Assembly (NCBI GenBank): GCA_030248135.1
Contig: JASANC010000992.1
Span: 24,244 to 88,243, forward strand
Origin: Theristus sp. LFF4_11
Taxonomy: Eukaryota; Nematoda; Chromadorea; Monhysterida; Xyalidae
DNA: 64,000 nucleotides
Direction of reading: 5' to 3'
The translations under genes were made by a program, and so were the position numbers. The notes under the pieces are model-generated. The model was not told the DNA's origin. It did not search any database and saw only the letters and a list, made by a program, of their open reading frames with translations. Of the stretch, positions 36,264 through 45,283 are shown one piece after another (within the stretch, counting starts at the first letter, position 1; each line of letters starts with the position of its first letter).

Positions 36264-37448
36264 ATGCGGCACTGTTCAATTCGCCGACTAATCGATGTAA
36301 ACTGCTGCTTATGCGCCAGAAAAACCGTGAACTTCAGCAAAGTGTTGCAATTTTGCGTCAAGCAACCGTTTTCGAACGAAGCCAACACGGAGCAGCAACC
36401 GTTTTCCTCGGCCAGCCTTCGCGACGTCGTTGGTTATGTGCAGGGCAACGAGCCGGAACCGGGTATTCGCGAGTATTTTTACTACATCGATCACCATGGT
36501 CAGGTGAGCTTTCCTTTGTGTGTCTGAATCATTTCGTTTTTCTCTCAAATTGTCAAATGTTTACTTTTTCAAAGCAATTTTTCTTTTGTTTGCAACTGTT
36601 TCTCGACGACGCTCGGATGAAAAACTTCACGTCGTGCTTCAAAGGTTGGTCAGCGGAGCGGAGCGGCCGGTGGGTGACATTGCGCCAGATCGAATAACTC
36701 ACATGACAAAAAAATTTCAGACAAGGACTTCTTGGCGTTCTTCTTCAAACGCCTGCGGTGCAACACAACCGGCAAATATGATCGATGGTTTCCGTACTTG
36801 AGTTTGTGCGGCCGTGAGCAGAACTTTGTTCGCTGCGACGACGTTCCAATTGTTTACACACACGTGCTGAAAGGCGTGAAACGGGTTGCAAAAAAGTCAA
36901 GAAAACGAACCGCGACTCGGGCTGATGACACCACGTCTGCTGGTGACGGTTGTTTTTCATTTCGTTCAGGCGGTCAAACCACACCTGGCAAACCAGATGA
37001 AAGGCTCGGCTTATATACACTTTATGTACTGCGGGCGGGTATGGGTTGGCTTGACCGGATTACAATTAAGTCCACAACAGTTTTCCGTTCGAATTCAAAC
37101 TTCTTCTCTGTTCTCTCTCCAGCGTCGCCCGAACAACAACAGCGTCCAATCGCGAAAACAGACGACGACGACGTTGAGCTGTTCTCGTTCAATCACGCCG
37201 GCGACCAGTTGACGGTGCCGTTCGATCCGGCCTCGCTGTGCATGCTGCCGAGCACCGGTCGCGTCTACTATCCGACGAGCTCGCAATACGGCGACGTTGC
37301 GCTCGTGCGCTCCGCGCTGGCGCTCGAGTTTGCGAAGCTGTTCGATTTTGAAAATGGCGCCGAGAATCCGCCGACTCACATTCGATGGAACAACGTGCGA
37401 ATCGAACTGAATAATCGACTGCTTGACCGCGTCCGTGACCGAACGTGA
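36264..37448 (+). CDS. C8orf82: UPF0598 protein (C8orf82 family), mitochondrial, four exons
   Basis: A conserved animal protein of unknown biochemical role, annotated as mitochondrial in mammals. Exons are 36264-36503, 36596-36644 (or from 36575), 36721-36942 and 37123-37448. Diagnostic blocks follow the human protein closely: YVQGNEPEPGIREYFYYID, then LFLDDARMKNFTSCFKD, then FFFKRLR and FPYLSLCGREQNFVRC, then VPFDPASL, GRVYYP and ALVRSALALEF. The N-terminal 60 residues are basic and Cys-rich, with no acidic residues before about residue 46, as expected for a targeting sequence. The linker after exon 3 is longer than in vertebrates. The second exon has no AG at the position homology demands (see findings). 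The first ATG is at 36264. Confidence 0.93.
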
Positions 37449-37859
37449 ACACATTGCTGATATTGATTTCTTTATTGACTGTGATGAATGATAAGCGTCC
37501 GCAATTTTTTGCTGATTTCGCACCGATGTTTTTGCAAAAGACTTATGGCAAACTGTTGCCATACACTATGACTTTTATGTTTTAAAACTAAAATAACAAT
37601 ATTTAAACAACAAGATTTAAAAGTTTTAGAAGACAACAAGTTTTAAAATAAGTTTGGTCTTTCAAAATAAAATCGCCGCAATGCCTATTAAGGTATGACC
37701 TATTTTTTTCAAACGTGTCCCACTGAAATGACGTCATGTGCCGCAAAACATGCGCTTGTCGTTCACAGCAAACCAGACTTTACGTTCAGCCGATTTCTTC
37801 CCGTAAACAAATGGTGAATGTCGAATCAGTCACATCAAACTGACACTTTAGTGCCTGTA

Positions 37860-39137
37860 CAGTCGAACTCAATATAATGTGGAATCAGCTGATTAGTCGG
37901 CCGAGGGGAGGCTGCTCACACTCCGCACCCTTCTTTTTTTGGATCTGGATTCTATTGAAACGGGTTTCTTTTGAATGAGTGTGAATTTCCAGCACCCTTT
38001 TAATGATAAAAATAAACTGAAAGGGTTGGAGAACTGCGAAATTCAGATTTTCTTTTCAACAGCTCAAAATGCATTTTTTTGTTGACGACGACGACGACGA
38101 CGTCGTCGCTTAATTTTTGCGTGTGAACTGAAAGACAAAAGCCTGAAATGAGTGCGCTGTGTAGCCAACTAAAGGGGGTTTCATTCCTAGCTGACCGATC
38201 GACATGCGTCCGCAATTTAAAAAAATGCGTTCCGACTTCGCGGACGACGACGACACGACGTCGACTTTGCTTTCATCTTTCATTTTCACCGTTTTCAAGT
38301 TGTTTTTGGTAAGCCGCTGTGTTTATTTACTTGGTGCACGCACGCAGCAAAGCATGCACAGCGCACTCCTTTCAGGCTTTTGTCTTTCAGTTCACACGCA
38401 AAAATTAAGTGACGACGCCGTCGTCGTCATCATAGTTGTTCTAGGGGGGGCCTGGGGGGGGGGCCGGGCCCCCCCCAAAAAAATTTTCGAATCTATCTCT
38501 ATCAAACAGGTTTTTTCGGCTCAGCTATTATCTATCTAAAAAAATTTCTCAGCCAGCTATCTATCTGAAAATTTTTGTCTTCGAAGACATAAAATGAGCC
38601 AATTTTTGACGAAAATTGACCATTTTTGCTCGTAATTCTTGAAAATTTCGCTAATTTTAGGTAAAATACGCGTTTATACTTGATTTTTAGTGTATTTTTA
38701 GCATTATTTTGCTTTTTTATAGCTTTTTAGCGTTTCAGCTATCTATCTATCAAATTTCAAAATTTTGACCGGCCCCCCCCCAAAGTCACATGGCCCCCCC
38801 GCGGCCCCCCCCAAAATTTTCCAGCTATCTATCTATCTAGAAAAATTGCTCCAGCTATCTATATCGCCCCCCCCAACCCCTCGGCTCTGGAACAACTATG
38901 GTCGTCATCAAACAAAAAATACATTTTGAGCTGTTGATTTAAAAAATTCTGAATTTTGCAGTCTCTAACATTTTCAGTTTATTTTTTAGCGTGAAAAGGG
39001 TGCTGGAAACTCACACTCATTCAAAAGAAAAACGTTTCAATGGAATCCAGATCTACGAAAAAAGAAGGGTGCGGAGTGTGAGCAGCTTACCCTCGGCCGA
39101 CCAATCAGCTGATTCCACATTTTATTCAGTTCGACCG
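37860..39137. mobile_element. Long-armed foldback element inserted at TA
   Basis: TA at 37858-37859 and 39138-39139 flanks ends CAGTCGAACTCAATATAATG and CATTTTATTCAGTTCGACCG. The arms (about 37860-38170 on the left; 38357-38431 plus 38909-39137 on the right) pair over about 300 bp. They include GACGAC repeats and TTTTTGCGTGTGAACTGAAA. The ends resemble the TA-flanked MITEs at 4702, 6815 and 12794, so a Tc1/mariner-type relative is likely. Short copies of the CTGATTGGT(C/T)GG block are shared. Confidence 0.85.
38432..38900. mobile_element. 469-bp hAT-type MITE with CATAGTTGTTC ends
   Basis: The ends CATAGTTGTTC and GAACAACTATG are exact inverted repeats, flanked by the exact 8-bp duplication GTCGTCAT (38424-38431 and 38901-38908). 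The interior has G and C homopolymers and CAGCTATCTATCTA motifs. A shorter relative lies at 43491-43669. This copy interrupts the right arm of the foldback element. Confidence 0.88.
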
Positions 39138-39270
39138 TACTTTGACAAACGGGCGTTTTTAAAGCAACTGACGTCATTTTAGTCCAGACACGTTTGAATA
39201 TGAGATACATCCACAATACGATACTTTAATTACCGGTTTTTTCACCATGTCATCCAAAAACCACGTGTGA

Positions 39271-39345
39271 ACGTAGATAATGTTGCTCACTGTTTGAATA
39301 TTGCCCAAGTGCGCAGTTCATGTTGTTCTCATAAGTGCCGCCCTC
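39271..39345. pseudogene. Flank of a decayed 5S/SL unit lacking its 5S gene
   Basis: GTAGATAATGTTGCTCACTG...TTGCCCAAGTGCGCAGTTCA matches the spacer that follows each 5S copy (GTAGACAAGGTTGCTCACTTTG...). No 5S sequence lies to its left, so this is the eroded left edge of the array. Confidence 0.65.
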
Positions 39346-39620
39346 AGGTTTTTTAAACCAAAAGATTATCAAGATTACCCAGACTATCCAAGTTATACTA
39401 AAAGTGAGCAAGCAGTCAACAAAATTTGGAAAAGTTCGGTCTTTTAATAAGGGAAAATGTCAAAAAGCCTACGACATAATAAATGCCCTTTAATAAATGC
39501 CCTCACGTTTTTCACGACTATTCGTTGGTTCTTTGTTTTTTAAACGTTTGTATCTACAGGCACCAATATTAATCGTGTTTCACAACAGAGAGACACCACT
39601 GAACTGAAGCACTTATCGTT

Positions 39621-39727
39621 GGTTTTTATCCAGATACCCAACCAAGGTAAACAAAAACACCCCCAATCTGTCACGATTCGTGGTTGTTTGTGTTATTTTT
39701 GGAACATCTGCTCACTTTTAGAGCGGC
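39621..39727 (+). ncRNA. Spliced-leader RNA gene, divergent copy 1
   Basis: The leader begins GGTTTTTATCCAG at 39621 and the donor GTAAAC follows at 39647, so the exon would be 26 nt rather than 22. The Sm-binding site ATTTTTGGAAC is at 39695-39705. It is followed by a terminal stem CTGCTC, loop ACTTTTA, GAGCGG. The mid-molecule hairpin is AATC-TGTCAC-GATT, where the other two copies have GGTT opposite AACC or ACC. The copy could be a variant leader or a pseudogene. The 3' end is estimated. Confidence 0.75.
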
Positions 39728-39813
39728 AATTGCTGATTTTATCCAACAAGGCTATTGCAAAAATGTGCAACAAGTGAACCAAATGCATTTTTTTAAATGG
39801 AAAATGTCAAAAA

Positions 39814-39931
39814 GTCTACGACACCTGGGGTTCCCAGGCCGTCTGCGATCCAAGTACTAACCAGGCCCGACGCTGCTTAACTTGCCAGATCGGACGGGAT
39901 GGCGTGCGTTCAGCGTGGTATGGTCGTAGAC
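39814..39931 (-). rRNA. 5S ribosomal RNA, copy 1
   Basis: The 118-nt gene reads, on the minus strand, GTCTACGACCATACCACGCT at the 5' end and ...GGTGTCGTAGAC at the 3' end; the termini pair. Internal blocks GCACGCCATCCCGTCCGATC, AAGTTAAGCAGCGTCGGGCC and TAGTACTTGGATCG are standard 5S, and the first is typical of nematodes. It includes the box A and C regions of the internal promoter. This copy has GCAGAC where the other two have GGAGAC. Confidence 0.97.
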
Positions 39932-40118
39932 AAGGTTGCTCACTTTGAATTTTACCCAAGTGCGGTGTGCGCAATTCATGTTTATGTTTATAAATGCCCT
40001 CACGTTTTTTCTCAACGACTATTCGTTGCTTTTTCTTTTTAAACGTTTGTATTTACAGGCACCAATATTAATCGTGTTTCACAACAGAGAGACACCACTG
40101 ACTGAAGCACTTATCGTT

Positions 40119-40225
40119 GGTTTTTACCCAGATACACGAGGTAAAGAAAAACAACCCCAACCTGTCACGGTTCGTGGTTGTTTGTGTTATTTTTGGAACA
40201 GCTGCTCACTTTTAGGGTGGCAATT
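40119..40225 (+). ncRNA. Spliced-leader RNA gene, copy 2
   Basis: The 22-nt leader (40119-40140) starts GGTTTTTACCC and ends AGATACACGAG, directly followed by the donor GTAAAG. Stem I pairs TTTTTACC with GGTAAAGA across the splice site, as in known SL RNAs. A second hairpin (AACAACC...GGTTGTT, enclosing AACC-TGTCAC-GGTT) follows. Then come the Sm site ATTTTTGGAAC (40189-40199) and a 3' stem GCTGCTC-ACTTTTA-GGGTGGC. The leader resembles C. elegans SL2, and the Sm site resembles that of SL1 RNA. The gene is divergent from the 5S at 39814-39931, whose 5' end is 187 bases upstream. Confidence 0.92.
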
Positions 40226-40346
40226 GCTTATTTTATCCAACAAAGCTACTGCAAAATGAGCAACAAGTGAACCAAATGTATTTTTTTAAATGGAAAATGT
40301 CAAAAAGTCTAAAGTCTACGACATTTAAAATTGAAAATGTCAAAAA

Positions 40347-40464
40347 GCCTACGACACCTGGGGTTCCCAGGCCGTCTCCGATCCAAGTACTAACCAGGCC
40401 CGACGCTGCTTAACTTGCCAGATCGGACGGGATGGCGTGCGTTCAGCGTGGTATGGTCGTAGAC
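40347..40464 (-). rRNA. 5S ribosomal RNA, copy 2
   Basis: The 118-nt copy is nearly identical to copy 1, with the same termini apart from GGC for GAC at the 3' end. It lies 533 bp from copy 1, matching the array period. Confidence 0.97.
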
Positions 40465-40651
40465 AAGGTTGCTCACTTTGAATTTTACCCAAGTGCGGTG
40501 TGCGCAATTCATGTTTATGTTTATAAATGCCCTCACGTTTTTTCTCAACGACTATTCGTTGCTTTTTCGTTTTAAAAGTTTGTATTTACAGGCACCAATA
40601 TCAATCGTATTTCACAACAGAGAGACACCACTGACTGAAGCACTTATCGTT

Positions 40652-40757
40652 GGTTTTTACCCAGATACACGAGGTAAAGAAAAACCACCCCACCTGTCAC
40701 GGTTCGTGGTTGTTTGTGTTATTTTTGGAACAGCTGCTCACTTTTAGGGTGGCAATT
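40652..40757 (+). ncRNA. Spliced-leader RNA gene, copy 3
   Basis: The leader (40652-40673) is identical to copy 2 and is followed by GTAAAG. The Sm site is at 40721-40731 and the 3' stem matches copy 2. The middle hairpin carries AACCACC instead of AACAACC, creating one mismatch. The unit lies 533 bp from copy 2. Confidence 0.92.
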
Positions 40758-40878
40758 GCTTATTTTATCCAACAAAGCTATTGCAAAATGAGCAACAAGT
40801 GAACCAAATGTATTTTTTTAAATGGAAAATGTCAAAAAGTCTAAAGTCTACGACATTTAAAATTGAAAATGTCAAAAA

Positions 40879-40996
40879 GCCTACGACACCTGGGGTTCCC
40901 AGGCCGTCTCCGATCCAAGTACTAACCAGGCCCGACGCTGCTTAACTTGCGAGATCGGACGGGATGGCGTGCGTTCAGCGTGGTATGGTCGTAGAC
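40879..40996 (-). rRNA. 5S ribosomal RNA, copy 3
   Basis: A 118-nt copy with one change against the others in the block CTTGCGAGATCGG (plus strand; the others read CTTGCCAGATCGG). After it the shared spacer continues only to about 41040, which marks the right edge of the array. Confidence 0.96.
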
Positions 40997-41173
40997 AAAG
41001 TTACTGACTTTGAATTTTACCCAAGTGCGGTGTGCGCACTTATTGTTGATGTTTCTACGCACGCACACGTGGCATCAGCATGCTCATGCTCATGATCCAC
41101 TAGCGCGCGTGCACACGCTCCGGCCCCAACAAAAACATGTTCAAAACGCAGTTTTTCTGACATCTTCCTTCTT

Positions 41174-41232
41174 GAAAAGGCTTGGCTTAGGTTAGGATTA
41201 GGTTAGGATCAGGTTTGGCATAGGATTAGGCT
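41174..41232 (+). repeat. Telomere-like TTAGG-rich tract
   Basis: AAAAGGCTTGGCTTAGG opens this tract and also the one at 7731-7790, followed by degenerate GGATTA/GGTTA repeats. The common opening shows the two tracts are copies of one element rather than independent telomere additions. Confidence 0.6.
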
Positions 41233-41540
41233 TCAGTTTTGTTGTTTATGATTAAGATTAGGATCTTTGTTGGTGCACGATATTTTGAACAAAGCATTCT
41301 GAAAGTTGTTTTCACAAATCCTGGTTCAAGTTTAAGTCGGCTGTGAAAAATATGTGAGTTTTTACAAGTTTTTGGCTTTCGTTTTTTTCCGGTAAAATTA
41401 CCGTAATTTTACCGGTAAAAATACAGGGTTTTTACCACGGTTTGAAAAAAACGGTATTTTGCCAACCCTAGGTACACGGGTATCTGCCCGTGCACGGGCA
41501 GGATTTTCGGCTGAGGGGGGGGGGGGTGGACCCCCCCACC

Positions 41541-42557
41541 TAGGGTTAGGGAAAAAAAAATCCGGATTTTTTTTTAAATTAAAAAAAAATTAAAAAAAAA
41601 TTTTTTTTTACAAGTTAGGTTTGTTCGAAGCGTCTCGTCGAGCTGAGTTCATCTAGACTATTTTCAGAACGATCCGGAAAACTATAAGAGCGAAAATCGT
41701 GTTTTATTGAAATTATGTCCATTTCATAGAGGGAAAGTTGCATTTTCAACAGTAAAACAGGACAATTTTCGACGTGTACTTGAATATTGAACCGTTCTTA
41801 GTTGTTCCTCTTTAGAAAATTACCAAAATTTGACTGTGTTCAAAAATTCCTGTTTGCTGTAGCTAAGTCGGCAACCCCTGTCGACCCGGTCGCCCCCCCA
41901 AGACACTTACTTTCAGGTTCAACCAGCTATGCTATCTGCCATGGCGAGAGCCCACTCTTCAAATCATCGTATCGAAAACACGTACCATGATTTCGCGATC
42001 ACGTTGCGGGCAACTGACAGACGCAAGTTTAACACGTTAGTTTAGCTCAGCACGCAAGTTTTAACATGTGGCCATGTTATCGGGTATCTGAAAAACGGTC
42101 GTGTGATGTGGTATTAACCAACATCTCCGCTCCAATTGTTTAACAATATATCGCACAACTCCATTGTAGACCTATAACATACGCCAATCAACAAGATATC
42201 ATGTTCATCTCATGGCCTACCGACTGAAAAACATGTTCTAAGTTGCAAGAAAACGATTTCTGAAACGATATTTCAATTCAGTTAAGTCATTTCAACGCTA
42301 AAAATTGACTCTGGAAGTCATCCAAATCAAAAAAACATAGAGTACGTCGGTCAAAATGACCAAATAATGACATTTACCTAAGCACACAAAGAAGTTGGGA
42401 AGAAAATTTGGTTTGAACTTTCAAAAAATTATGCCATAAATCGAATTTTCAGAGCAAAGTAGAAGAAAAATTTTTCAAAATTTTTTTGAAGTTTGAAAAA
42501 AAATCCAAATTAAAAAAAAAACGAAAAAAAAATTTTTTTTCAAAGCCCTAACCCTAC
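41541..42557. mobile_element. AT-rich hAT-like element with TAGGGTTAGGG ends
   Basis: The left TAGGGTTAGGGAAAAAAA is mirrored by AAAGCCCTAACCCTA at the right. Poly-A/T blocks border both ends, as in the elements at 35468-36201 and 42713-43442. No clear target duplication was found. No transposase frame is visible. Confidence 0.5.
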
Positions 42558-42712
42558 CTTCCCACTGAAAAATTTTCGGCACCCCCCCCCTCGCCCACGG
42601 TATTGGCCCCACGTGGACGACACCCCCCTCGGAAATTTGCTTTCGCCTTCGGTACTGATCTATCTGGAAAATTTGCTCCACCTCTCCAACTATACATCGG
42701 TCCCCCTAGGCC

Positions 42713-43442
42713 TAGGGTTGTTAAAAAAAACAAAAATCGTCATTTTTTTTTTTTTTAATTTTTTTTTTAAAAAAAAAATTTCAAAAATCAAAGTTGTGCT
42801 AAATCAATCAGGGAGTCCGAAGAACCACATATGATATGCAAGCGCCTCCCGAATGACTCCCATATGACGGAACTTTGCAGATTTTGTTTTGGTGACCTCA
42901 ATTACCCCTTTTCCAAACCGTCACCATGCCTCTTCTTGTGTTTTGACCTCCAAAACGTCACTAATTGTCCCCAGCTAAACTAATGCTGAAGTGAAGACAA
43001 ACATACCGCCTTGAAATTCGATCAATTCTTCTGATGGTGTTGCGACGACACGACACGAAGCAGCAAGCAACCAGACAACGTAGCGCTGGCAAACGGAGCA
43101 GCGAGCACAATCGGACGCTCTGCGAGGCGAATCGTCACCTTATCTGCATCGGAAATGGTAGGCCAAGCTTTGGGACGCTCAAAAACTTCATCGCAGATGT
43201 TGTCGTAGCCTAAAATCAGTCGGTAAAACGGCCCAAAATCGACTGCTAAAGGTTTTACGAGGTATAATCAAAGAAAATTTTTGTTGAACTTTCGAAAAAT
43301 TTTGCCAAAATTGAGGTTTTCAGAGCATATTAGAGGAAAATTTTTCGAATTTTTAAAAAAAAAAAAAAATCGGCATTTTTGTTTTTTTTTAATCACTTTT
43401 TTTTTTAAAAAAAAAAAATTTCATTTTTGTTTAACAACCCTA
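42713..43442. mobile_element. AT-rich hAT-like element, 730 bp, exact 8-bp duplication
   Basis: The ends TAGGGTTGTTAAA and TTTAACAACCCTA are exact inverted repeats. They are flanked by CCTAGGCC on both sides (42705-42712 and 43443-43450). The interior shares AGGGAGTCCGAA and a CATATGA...CCCATATGA block with 35468-36201. Confidence 0.85.
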
Positions 43443-43490
43443 CCTAGGCCTAACCCCCAGCTCTCGAACTCGAACAACTATGACTTCTTT

Positions 43491-43669
43491 CATAGTTGTT
43501 CTAGGGGGGGCCTGGGGGGCCGACCGCCGACCCCACCCCACCCCCCCCCAAAGTCACATGCCCCCCCCGCGGCCCCCCCCCAAAATTTTCCAGCTATCTA
43601 TCTGTCTAGAAAATTTGCTCCAGCTATCTATATCGGCCCCCCCAACCCCTCGGCTCTGGAACAACTATG
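43491..43669. mobile_element. 179-bp hAT-type MITE with CATAGTTGTTC ends
   Basis: The ends are the same as the 469-bp element at 38432-38900, with flanks ACTTCTTT and ACTTCATT (7 of 8). A solitary right end (GAACAACTATG) ends at 43482, just outside the left flank, so two elements were joined here. C-rich and CAGCTATCTAT motifs fill the interior. Confidence 0.75.
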
Positions 43670-43821
43670 ACTTCATTCATCCCAGAAGTTGTTCAATTCA
43701 ATCGACCAAGCCGACAATTTTTCGATTTTTTTAAATCGGCATTTTTATTTTTTTCATGAAGTTTTTTAAACAAAAATTTTGATTTTTGTTCAACAACGCT
43801 ACGTTTCAGCGTTCGTGCAAC

Positions 43822-44674
43822 ATGGGTAAAAAACGGGCCGCGACAAGCGGCACAGCTGGCGGCGGCGGCGGCACACAGCAGTTCAATGAGTCGTCATTGA
43901 GAAACAATGTCAGCATTCTGGAATACAGGTGAGTTGAGTGAGATGACGAAAAGAGAACCTGGTGCTGTTGGCGGCGAGGCACGGAAACCGAGAGAGGAAA
44001 CGCAGGCTAGGCGGGAGAGAGCCAAAGCATTGATTTGCACACTGCGGGGCATAGCGATAGCATAAGCTAGTTTTTTTGCATCCAAATTTGTGTTTTTTTG
44101 GCTATTTGCATGTGCATTCAGTTCTTTTCTGCATCAGCATCATCACCGATCAGCATCAGCTCAGCAGCAATTTTCAAACCTTTTCTTCCAAACAAACTTC
44201 ACCACAAGCGCAGGTTGTTCCCACCCAGTTCTAAGAATGCTCCGACTTTGATAAATTTTGAAACTGCGAACATCGAAGCCAAGTTCTGGGCAGAACCAGC
44301 ACACACAGGCAGATGTGTATTATGGTATGGGTGCCTTCGAGTCTGAGTTTGTTGATCTCGGCTGAAAGCGAACGATTTTGAGAATGAGAAATCAAAATAT
44401 AAAATTGCGGATTCGTTTCAGTCGTACGTGCCAGGCAGCAGCGAGCGGCTGCGCAGCGGGCATCATCGGTCTCACGGGCGTCTACGGATTCGTGTTCTAC
44501 TTTGTCAGCTGTCTAGTGCAGTCGGCCATTTGGTATTGGAAGGCGCTGCAAGCCGGCGACGTTTCAGTGTCGTTTCCGGACAAAACCATCCTGGTGACGC
44601 ACAGTCTCGTTGGCGGCCTCTTCACGTACATTCTGTTCTGGGTGTTCCTGTATGGCATGGTGCACGTGTATTGA
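43822..44674 (+). CDS. EMC6: ER membrane protein complex subunit 6, 119 aa, two exons
   Basis: A subunit of the EMC insertase, which inserts tail-anchored and multi-pass membrane proteins in the endoplasmic reticulum. Exons 43822-43928 and 44422-44674 join in phase 2. After a Gly-rich N terminus (GGGGG at residues 13-17) comes SLRNNVSILEYSRTCQAAASG. The membrane segments follow: IIGLTGVYGFVFYFVSCLV, then a short loop, then GGLFTYILFWVFLYGMVHVY at the C-terminal end. That closing block is nearly identical to human EMC6. An acceptor TTTCAG lies 13 bases before the ATG, so SL trans-splicing is likely. Length is close to the 110 aa of the human protein. Confidence 0.96.
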
Positions 44675-45283
44675 GCTGATATTATGACAGTTATTTATTA
44701 CTGTGACACTCGCTGATTCGCTGCGCTTTTCACGTTGGTGTGTTGTGCTCGATGCGCCCGATCAGCTGGTCGGATGGGAAGCTGTTGTTCCGCTGCTGCA
44801 GTGATTGTTTTGGATTTCTGTGCAACTTCGTGATGATTTGCCTGTTTTTTTATTGTTCACAGTTGAACACACACATTTTGTGTGTGCAAAATCCAGCTGA
44901 TTGGCCGCGTCTGCCGTGCCTCTGGCTTCTTCAATCAGCTAGCAGGAATTTTGCTTGTTTGTGGTTGTGTGACAAGCGGAAACTGATGTGTGTTCGACAG
45001 TGTGCGTGCATATTTCGGTTGCCGTTTCGTTTTTTTCAGTATTGTGTATTGTCTTTTCCCGACTTTTTCGACTTGTGCTTGACTAGTCAAAATGCGTTTT
45101 CATTTTTGATTTGAATAAAAACGGCCAAATAAAAATTGCGGATTGTTTGTTTCGACTGTGTGTTGGCGTTCGGAGAAAAACGCTCTGAATTGTCCAGATC
45201 ACTGAATTCAGATTCAAGTCTCTTCACCATTGATGTTCGTTTATCGCCAGTCTGGTATTCAATTTGCGAAGGTTTTTTCGATC

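Larger units (their letters stand above)
37710..39196 (-). mobile_element. Third AAACGTGTCC MITE, split by a later insertion
   Basis: Left part 37710-37859 and right part 39138-39196 rejoin to match the reverse complement of the copies at 6095-6300 and 28490-28694. The break falls at ...GTGCCTGTA / TACTTTGAC. The split gives the relative age: this MITE was present before the foldback element inside it. Confidence 0.85.

Noticed and set aside
40465..40505. SL1-like octamer ACCCAAGT just after each 5S gene
   Set aside because: It matches part of the C. elegans SL1 leader, but there is no donor at the right distance, no stem across it and no Sm site downstream.
39936..40747. Open frames of about 100 codons repeated in the 5S/SL spacers
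   Set aside because: They run through the SL RNA genes and spacers, repeat only because the array repeats, and have no domain.
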